Shown here one piece after another: positions 56,579-64,000 of a stretch of DNA of 64,000 bases. Under the pieces are notes generated by a model. The model was not told where the DNA came from. It ran no database searches and was given only the letters and a program-made list of their open reading frames with translations. The DNA comes from Bryoerythrophyllum caledonicum (taxonomy: Eukaryota > Streptophyta > Bryopsida > Pottiales > Pottiaceae), in assembly GCA_963971425.1 (NCBI GenBank), contig OZ020519.1, positions 5,968,028 through 6,032,027 on the forward strand, in the 5' to 3' direction. Within the stretch, counting starts at the first letter, position 1, and each line of letters opens with the position of its first letter. Position numbers and translations under genes: made by a program.

Positions 56579-58319
56579 ACCTCTCCTGGATGTAGACCCT
56601 GCCCGTCCTCTACTCAACTCACTACAAGCCCTGAAACGCCTCAAATTCTTACTCCCCTTGTTGACTTGAAACGAAGTTTGAGATGTCGGGTGTAGAAGCC
56701 CGGAGTCAGCCCGTATCTTCAAATTCAGAACGTTCCCATTTGCCTCTTGCACATTGGCAAGAATATGTGATCTCAAGTCCACGTCTTCAATAGCCAAGTT
56801 CTCAATTTCTTCCAAGGCACTCTTAATGTCTGCAAGCATCTTTCGAGGATTAGCGGTGTTGTGAACACCGGAAACCTTGTCAAGAACATTAGCTTTCTGC
56901 TCTGGAGCACCACTGTACGCTAGGCTAAGACCGGCAGGACTGCGATCAAGACCAATTGTACCCCGTAGAGACCCGTCATACCAATGATTGTTGCGTCCTG
57001 CATCCCTGCATGAATCATCTTGAATACCTTCACAACATATTTGCACATGTTTCCACGCATTCCCAATGGACATGAGCACTGCGCCCAATCTGTCCTCGCA
57101 CTTGTCACCACCCAAATTGCTGCAAAATTCGTTTGGCTGGCGACATATGCAATGTCGAGTTCCCGGTCAATACAAACGTGGTCGTCAGGGATTTCGCGTG
57201 CCCGAATTACAGCACTAGCGACCATGCCTTCTGCCTTGCCATTTTTTATAAATCCGAACAGCTTACACTGTACAGCATACCAATAATGCGTCAAGACATC
57301 TTTGACTAGATGGTAGACCAACCAATCGATCCGACGCCCGTCAAAACGTGACCTAGAGCTTGCTAAGATGGACTTCAAGTTCCCGTGATAACTTTCCACT
57401 GCAGCGTTTGTATCTTGGTTAGCATGTGGAATATTTCTATACCCTGTAACCCACATATGGATTTTAGGGATCCAATGTTTCTCGAAGTAATTGAGGAAAG
57501 ACGTTGCTCCCGGATACTTGGTTCGCAAGCCCTGAATCCTGTCAAAAGATGCATGCACAGCTACTTCCCCCTATAATATGCCAATACCGTACATGAGGTC
57601 GGGACATTCCTGCAATACTAACGTACGAACGTAGTTGGCCTTAATCTTTTGTGTGGCTTGTTCGAGCCCGGCCTTCCGAACATGCCAAAGGCATAGGTAG
57701 ATTTTGACGGTTTCACACCCCTGTCCTTGGTGGCCATCTATAAGAGGCCAGACCTCCTTGCAAAACATCCGTTTTTAATGAGGACAAATTCGACACTTCA
57801 CTACCCTAGAGGTCACAGCAATACTAGTGCAGGGGACATAATTACCTAATGGCATTCAATTCTGTCTGGTCATTATCTGTTACTACAGCATTCGGTCTCC
57901 AATCTGGCTTAATGGCCACACATCTGGCATTCAGTTTTTTCAACCATACCACAACATCTTGTTGGCGAGACTTCCCCTGTACTGTGAAGGCCACAGGAAT
58001 ACCTTGCTCCCAATCGTCAAACACCATTACTGAATAGAGCAGGTACTATTGGACAGGACAAAAATAAGATCAGAAAAACGTTCACCAAATAAAGCCTGAA
58101 ATGCACATAGTCTGCGGCGGATGTGTTACCTTAGGCTCGTTTGTTCCAAATGTTGCATCAATAGACATAGCTCGTTTGTGGCCATGACAGACCTTCATTT
58201 CTAATTGCCATTCAGTTTGGATGGCCAGACAAAACGGATCGTCTAGAGGAGGGGGATCGTTCAGATCTATGTTGCCAAACTCGTTGTAGTGATAGAAAGA
58301 CTCCGGGTTGGGGGATTGC
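56579..58319 (-). pseudogene. MULE transposase with SWIM-type zinc finger, decayed
   Basis: On minus. Exon about 58319-58132 (M-S-I-D-A-T-F-G-T-N-E-P-K), GT-AG intron, then YSVMVFDDWEQGIPVAFTV and NAVVTDNDQTELNAIR (about 58047-57845). A further segment follows with EVWPLIDG and IYLCLWHVRKAGLEQ, then TNAAVESYHGNLKS and the SWIM-like CSCPLGMRGNMCKYV. These are the DDE and SWIM domains of Mutator-like transposases. In SWIM fingers the last ligand is usually His after C-K; here it is Tyr. A TAG at 57571-57573 interrupts an otherwise continuous frame, and a frameshift near 56960 precedes a C-terminal part (ALEEIENLAIEDVDLRSHIL). Terminal inverted repeats were not found. Confidence 0.75.
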
Positions 58320-59160
58320 TATTTTGCGTGCGCAGAGTGGTGAGCGGTGAGCGGTGAGCATTTGTTTGTGAGCGTAGAGCGCAATTAGTAAGTTATTTTT
58401 TGGAAATTGTGTGATAAAGTAAAAGTTTTGAAATATTTTTAGTTGGAAAATATTAATATTAGTAAAAATGATGGACCTATGACCGTGGAGTAGGATGCAT
58501 GAATCTTGTGTAGAAAAGGTTGATTTTGGTAGTACATGTACCTTAAGGTAGAGAAAAATTGCATTTTTCAAATAGGAAGGCCTATCACCGTGGTGGTTAG
58601 TGTTTTCAATGATGACATGATATAATCTTTTGAGGTTGTAAATATAAAGGAAATGGAAAGTTAGAGAAGGTGAGTTAGAGTGAGTTTGACAGAGGGACAA
58701 TGGATGTTGGTTTATGGTTAGAAAAAGAGGCAGTTGCAATGGGAGAGTTATAAAGTAGAGGAGAGGAGAGATGTTAGGGAGTGTCGAAAGAGGGACATAG
58801 AAAGCTAGGGAGAGTTAGAGAGGCTTTTGGAAAAGGACAATTGGAGACAAAATAAGTAAGGATTTGGGGAGAGGGTCAATTGGAAGGAGAGATATAGAGT
58901 GTGATAGGGGGATGTTGAATTGGGGGGTCCAGAGAGAGTTAAAAAGAGTGAGGAAAAATCAAGAGGACGATTAGTAGGAGGAAAAGTTAGGGAAAGGGAC
59001 AACTTGAGGAAGATGCAATTGGGACAAGGAGAGTATAAGAGAGTAAGAGAGAGCAATCGAGAGAGTTGGGTACAATTGGACGGAGATTGAGGCAGCACAA
59101 AAAGAGTAGAAGAGATAAAAGAAACAAGGGAGGGTTTGGAAGATGGATAGTTGAATTGGC
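58320..59160. other. Purine-rich non-coding stretch
   Basis: From about 58660 to 59130 the plus strand is strongly A/G-rich (repeated GAGAG, GAGTTAG, GGGAGA). This makes the minus-strand Ser/Leu/Pro-rich ORF (58805-59098) a composition artefact. Confidence 0.5.
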
Positions 59161-61799
59161 AGAGTTAATATTGATCGTTCTCTTATAATTTCAAAGCAAG
59201 TGAGAATCTCTATTCCTACTTGCCATTCCTCTCCTCAATCTCCGAGAAAATAGAACAAGTGGTCGGCAAGAACATGATCATGTACGAACTACGTGGGTAG
59301 CCATTTTATTCTTACTACCTTTTCATTATAGTAGAAAGGAGCAAGACATTGATAGAATACAATTCAAGATTACTCTGCATTATAGTATTTAAGGAGCATA
59401 ATCCGCAAAACTTGTTTAATCTCATTCGAGCTGAAACTAAGAGCGTGCATGAAGGCATCTACCTTTGCACCTAATCCATAGACTACGTTGAACATGTATT
59501 AGAGGTGCTTTCAATATGTCTATGCACCGCGCTTGCAAAGCCACTTATCTGACATCTCTTTAAGGATTGGCAGTCGCAGCTAGGAAACTAATCAATCGTC
59601 AACAAATATTTAGAAACATTGGAAATGCTTCTAGACTTGAAGGTCACAATGCAATCCAGAATTGAAGGCGGAACCATCAGAATTCTACAGATCTTCCCAC
59701 TCATTGATAGGGCAGAGGCACAACTGTTATGATATTTTGTAGTTGGAGCTGAAGGGTTTTTTCAAACATATTCTTCTCGTCCCTCTTAGTGGGACATTTC
59801 GTAGAATTGAAGGGAGGAGGGTAATCACCCAAGTTTACGGATATATCTTCTCCAAACAGCTTTGATAAGCGCGTCAAGCAAATTTGATGTTTTGCAACCT
59901 AGTTGTAGTTGTAGGTGACTTTGGTGGAAGATCTTTGGCTTCTACAAGCACATATTTGGAATGAGATGACAAATCTTTTGTTGTGAGGTCAACAATTATA
60001 GAATCAATTCGACATGCCTTGAGCCAAGCACGTGAGACACAGGTCTTATCAGGGCGATGTCAGTCAATTTCTGAATGAGGTGGAAGATCTATTAATTATT
60101 TTAGAGAGGCATTGAAAACTTCTTCACATTCCAGGTGAGGTTCATGTGTGCAATAGTCGCCAGCACCACGCATGTTGGAGAGGGCGGCATAAAGGATCTT
60201 TGCATTTCCAAAGCGTGGAGTGGTGCGATGGGTAGTATGTAGACAAATTCTTCTTTCCCAGAACTAGTACCCGACTTTTTACCTTTTAGAAATTGGTAGA
60301 AGGCAACAACTTGCATGAATGCTCAAACCTTATCATTGATGGCCGCAACATAAAAATTATTGTTCCATCTCTTTGACTGTTGCAACTAATTGTTAATGGT
60401 TGACTCCGCCAAAATATATGACGACATCTCGGCCAGTTCATATAAATAGATCTTGCAAAGAAATACTTATGGTGAAGTTGGCACTAGATAGGACAAAGTT
60501 GACTAGTAAATGTACTAGGATATGAAGGACTGCCTATAGCAACAAGGAATAATGCAATTAGATACGAATGGTAGCTCTCAAGAGAGAGTGTCATTCTCGA
60601 CATTGTTTTGTCATGGACTTCATAGCACTGACAGGGGATCCGATTACTATACAAGATACGCACAACATTCAAATTGGCTTATGCATTGTTATCCATCAAT
60701 CATTTGAAATTTGGATTTGGAATATTATGCCTACTCAAAATTGCATTCAGATTCTTTGAGAACACCTGTTGGACTGCCACACCTTTGGACGACATATCGC
60801 AAATACCAATAGTCATGACGCGGCTAGAAGTGAAATTGTACACATGGTAGGCCATAGTGGTCCACGACTTGACGCATTTGACATGGTCAGATATTTTCTA
60901 TGCGTCCAAGTCACCCCCAAGTTGCATCTACTGTACCTTTTAACTGTTTTTATTTCTACATGGCTTTATTCAATCAACCCCACTCTGAGAATCCATCTCA
61001 TCTATCCTAAAAGAGAAAACCTTATCGAACTTTGTTCCTTCTTCCAAAAAATGGTTCTTTTGGATGAAGGCCCACTTACTAGAACCTCTCGTGTTGGTGA
61101 TGCTATCTATTATTCCAAAATATTGCAAATATCAAAAAGTAGTTACCTTGTTGCGAATATTAGAGGAAGACATATGTTTAAACACGTCCAAGACGGGGAC
61201 AAGTTCCTCAAATTCAAGTGTCTTCTAGGGAACACTTTCCAGGTGTAATAGTAATTCACTGAGGTACTCCTTGCTTGCTTCAAGGACAATAGCTAACCTT
61301 GTCGCAAATAGAGTCATCTCTACTTGTTCGTTAATTATGGCACGGAGCTTAGTTGATGAGTCTCTATAATTTCCTTTCTTTACAACTTGACCATAGATAC
61401 CAAGATGCACGCAAATACTTGTTTAGTGGTTGTTTCCATGTACGTAAGAGATCCTTGTGGGGCAACTTCCAATACATGTTGGTTGAATTTGACAGAATGA
61501 AATGACAATAGTAGAATGAGGAGGAGAGTGACAATTAGGAACAAAGAGAGACGTCGCGGTACCCTTCCATTCAATCTCATTTATAGGTGGCATGCAAAGG
61601 GGACACCGCAGATAGTCGCAAGAACTATAGATAGTAGGCACACGACATGTGCTCTAAATAAGCCAACGTTATAAAAAAAGGTAAAACTCATATTGGATGT
61701 GTGTCATAATTGTTTGAGTCCATGTGTAGCCGTCATCTTTCTTATCTATTCCATGCAACTGCCCAACCTTACTTGACGGCGGATACTTCTCCAATGGTG
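59161..61799. other. Non-coding stretch with possible gene relics
   Basis: Short minus-strand open pieces (60101-60316, 60484-60672, 61225-61410 and 61423-61641, the last with CDYLRCPLCMPP) may be fragments of one decayed gene. Order and family could not be established. The plus ORF 60769-61248 has no recognisable motif. Confidence 0.3.
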
Positions 61800-62040
61800 G
61801 AAGGAAATTCCATAAGAGGTCTCCGATATCGGCGTCTTCTTAGAAAGAATTACCAGAAGATATCTTTGACATCGGCATTCTTCTTGAGGACCCTTCATAA
61901 ATATAGAAAAGGAACTTTCAAAGGGGATGCCAACATCAACATCCCTCTAGAGGATGCCTCCAATGTTTGAAAAGGGAACCTACAAAAGAGATGCCAACAT
62001 CAACACCACTTAGGAGGCCTCTTTATGGACGGTCTACAAA
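61800..62040 (-). repeat. Minisatellite array, outer left block
   Basis: Three to four diverged units with ATGCCAACATCAACA and AGAGGATGCCTCCAATGTTTG, in the same orientation as 62590-62900 and opposite to 63105-63665. Confidence 0.55.
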
Positions 62041-62589
62041 GGTACCCCGTTTTTGATGACATAGTGTAATAAAGTTGGGAAAAACACTACTTATTTCTTT
62101 TAAGGGTATACAAATGAGGAAAATTATTGAATTTGAAGGAATCATTGAAATTACTAATGTATCCTAGGGTCCAAGGGCAATTTGCCATTTGTAATCAATG
62201 TTTGGTTTTATTCACTAAAATCACTAAAAAATGGGGAATTCCATAAAAAAATTGAAATAATTTTTTTTCACTTTTGTTGATTGAAAGATTAAATTAACAA
62301 GGTTGTACAAGTAGGCCTAATTTTTTTTAATTAGTTCGTTGTTGAAATAACCGTTAGCTCAAAATTAGGAATTTTTAGTGTCACAGTGTCTCTCCTTTCT
62401 AGTTCAGCATTCCTAAAAGATTCTTTGTAGAAGGGATTATATAACAATAAAATGAGCCCTACATGTAAAATCAAGTTAACTTCTACCACCAACCAACCGA
62501 AATGTTAAAAACTTTTTTTTCCAATTTTTATTGAACTCTCCATTTTTGCGCAAAGGTGAGTAACCTTAGCACACCGTGATCCTTCCTAT
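62041..62589. other. AT-rich stretch between minisatellite blocks
   Basis: No gene or repeat border recognised. Confidence 0.4.
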
Positions 62590-62900
62590 TTTTAAAAACA
62601 AACCTTCTAAAAGAGATTCCTACAATGGCACCTCTCTAGAAAGATCCTCCAATAATTAAATATGGAACTTCCAATGGAGCTGCCGACATCAACATACTTC
62701 TAGAGGGTCCTTTCAATGTTTAAAAAGGGAATGTCCAAAAGGACGTCAACACTGGCACCCTTTTAGAGGGCCCCTCCAATGTTTATTAAGGGAACCTCAA
62801 AAAGAGATGCCGACATCGGCATCCCTCTAAAGGGCTCCTTGAATGTATAAAATGGGATCTACAAAACGGGTTCCAACATTGGCATTCCCTGTAACTTAAT
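62590..62900 (-). repeat. Minisatellite array, left arm of fold-back
   Basis: About four to five units of about 63 bp read as AGAGGGCCCCTCCAATGTTT, then AAGGGAACCTC and GATGCCGACATCGGCAT. They are the reverse complement of the units at 63105-63665. Confidence 0.75.
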
Positions 62901-62917
62901 TTCACGACCTAGGAAAA

Positions 62918-63080
62918 CGTAAGGGAATTCCGAAACCGTATTACATTTTACCATCCGCCACTCTAAAGATGAGTTATCAACGGATGAAGTTTCAAATTTC
63001 ATAACTTCATCCGCATATAAATCATCCGTGCAACGTCCGATGATAAAGTGTAATACAATTTCGGAATTCTCTTAAAATTG
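62918..63080. repeat. Palindromic core of fold-back
   Basis: GGAATTCCGAAACCGTATTAC ends at about 62944 and returns inverted as GTAATACAATTTCGGAATTC at 63049-63072. Inside it lies a smaller palindrome CGGATGAAGTT...AACTTCATCCG (about 62980-63013). Confidence 0.75.
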
Positions 63081-63104
63081 CCAAGAGCGTGGTTGCATAC
63101 TTCA

Positions 63105-63665
63105 GGGGGTGCCGATGTCGGCTCCCCTTTTAATGGGTCCCTTAATAAACATTAGAGAGGCCCTATTAAGGGCGGCCGATGTCGGCGCCCCTTTTAGAGG
63201 TTCCCTTAATAAACATCAGAGGGGCCCTCTAAAGGGGTGCCAATGTTTGCGCCCCTTTTGGGAGTTCTTTTAGTAAACATTAGAGGGGCCCCTAAAGCGG
63301 TGCGAATGTCGGCCCCTCTTTTAGAGATTTCTGTTAGAAATATTAGAGGGGCCCTATAAAGGACGGTTGATATCAGCGCCCCTTTAGGAGGTTACCTTTA
63401 GAAACATTAGAGGGGCCCTATAAAGTGCGGCCAATACCGGCCCCCCTTTTAGAGGTTCTTTTAGTAAACTTTAGACGGGCCCTATAGAGGACGGCCGATA
63501 TCGGCGCCCCATTTGGAGATTCCCGTTAGAAACATTAGAGGGATCCAATAAAGGACGGCCGATATCGGCACCCCTATTGGAGATTCCCGTTAGAAACATT
63601 AGAGGGACCCTATAAAGGGCGGCTAATATCCGCGCCTCTTTTGGAGGTTCCCTTAATTTACATTA
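63105..63665 (+). repeat. Minisatellite array, right arm of fold-back
   Basis: About nine units of about 62-64 bp. Each carries a GCCGATATCGGC-type palindrome, GCCCCTTTTAGAGGTTCCC and AACATTAGAGGGGCCCTATA. Units differ by point changes, so the array is not freshly amplified. Confidence 0.85.
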
Positions 63666-63700
63666 GAGGGGCTCTAAAAAAAACTCCACTCTCCAAAGGA

Positions 63701-63741
63701 GACCGGCGTGAATATAGTGTTTGTTCATTCCCTTCACTAAG
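63701..63741 (-). mobile_element. Diverged copy of the 81-bp retroposon
   Basis: On minus, CTTAGTGAAGGGAATGAAC and CACGCCGG correspond to the front half of the unit at 30607-30687. Its hairpin is changed. Confidence 0.5.
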
Positions 63742-63755
63742 CATATGGCCACGGG

Positions 63756-63786
<31 letters not shown>
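63756..63786. repeat. 31-base A run
   Basis: A perfect A homopolymer adjoining the GAA repeat of the neighbouring retroposon copy. On minus it is a T run after TTC repeats. Confidence 0.9.
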
Positions 63787-63788
<2 letters not shown>

Positions 63789-63867
63789 AGAAGAAGAACG
63801 CCGGTCCCCGAAGGGGGCCGGCGTGAATAAAGTGTCTGTTCATTCCACCACCAAATCCATGCCCACC
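63787..63867 (-). mobile_element. Second full-length copy of the 81-bp retroposon
   Basis: On minus it matches 30607-30687 nearly base for base, from GGTGGGCATGGATTTGGTGG through the hairpin GCCGGCCCCC TTC GGGGACCGGC to TTCTTCTTCTTC, then the T run. A target duplication is not obvious, probably because it inserted next to an older copy (63701-63741). Confidence 0.65.
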
Positions 63868-64000
63868 GGGCATGGGTTGGTAGGATGGAACTACTTCCCC
63901 CTCTCGAAGGTAGACACTATGTCCACAGTAACAAGTAATCAATAACAAAGAACCCAAGGTCCCTAAAGTTTTTATTTTTTTTTTTTTATTTTTTTATTTT

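Noticed and set aside
58805-59098. 97-residue minus ORF rich in Ser, Leu and Pro
   Set aside because: Produced by a purine-rich strand with no stop codons; no motif.
60769-61248. 159-residue plus ORF
   Set aside because: No recognisable motif, no homologue in the window, and composition like the AT-rich surroundings.
63105-63665. Possible CRISPR-like regular repeats
   Set aside because: Units are contiguous tandem repeats without unique spacers, in plant DNA.

Overview
The window is nuclear DNA of a land plant. The evidence is a spliced plant-type bidirectional amino-acid transporter gene, secreted arabinogalactan-protein-like (AGP) genes, Ty1/copia retrotransposons with plant initiator-Met tRNA primer sites, MULE, CACTA-like and Tc1-like DNA transposons, and TTTAGGG-type motifs. 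Small introns, Pro/Ala-rich secreted proteins and the mix of repeats would fit a non-seed plant (bryophyte or similar). That placement is inference; no marker gene proves it. No rRNA, tRNA or CRISPR was recognised. All splice models are by eye.

Layout. 1-22240: a family of near-identical AGP genes (1-243, 11555-11854, 13948-14247 on minus, 18316-18615) with duplicated flanks, two decayed relatives (6717-6830, and a 3'UTR relic at 22054-22240), and transposons between them. These are a very young copia element (566-5925), a CACTA-like MITE (12239-12412), TTAA-flanked non-autonomous elements (7507-8439, 16106-17056), and a three-level nest at 19177-21489 (TIR element containing a TTAA element containing a Tc1-like transposon). 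22514-25530: a seven-exon BAT1/GABP-type amino-acid permease on minus. 26299-31470: repeats and AT-rich DNA with a tiny 81-bp retroposon. 31480-32574: a secreted poly-aspartate protein on minus.

32794-36599 and 45848-49596 are two copies of a 3.8-kb segment, each with one gene for a secreted four-cysteine protein and a fold-back of a second small gene. Between them lie an older copia element (36919-42481) and another AGP-like gene (42976-43278). 49597-58320 holds a GA-rich minisatellite, a decayed multi-exon gene of unknown function on plus, and a MULE transposase pseudogene on minus. 58320-64000 is mostly non-coding and ends in a large fold-back built of oppositely oriented minisatellite arrays.

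The most interesting signal is in the two copia elements. Both carry, between pol and the 3' LTR and on the opposite strand, an ORF with a motif like the PDF motif of plant organellar single-stranded-DNA-binding (OSB) proteins. In both, this antisense ORF overlaps the end of pol tail to tail. The elements differ in age and sequence, so the arrangement looks inherited and kept rather than accidental.
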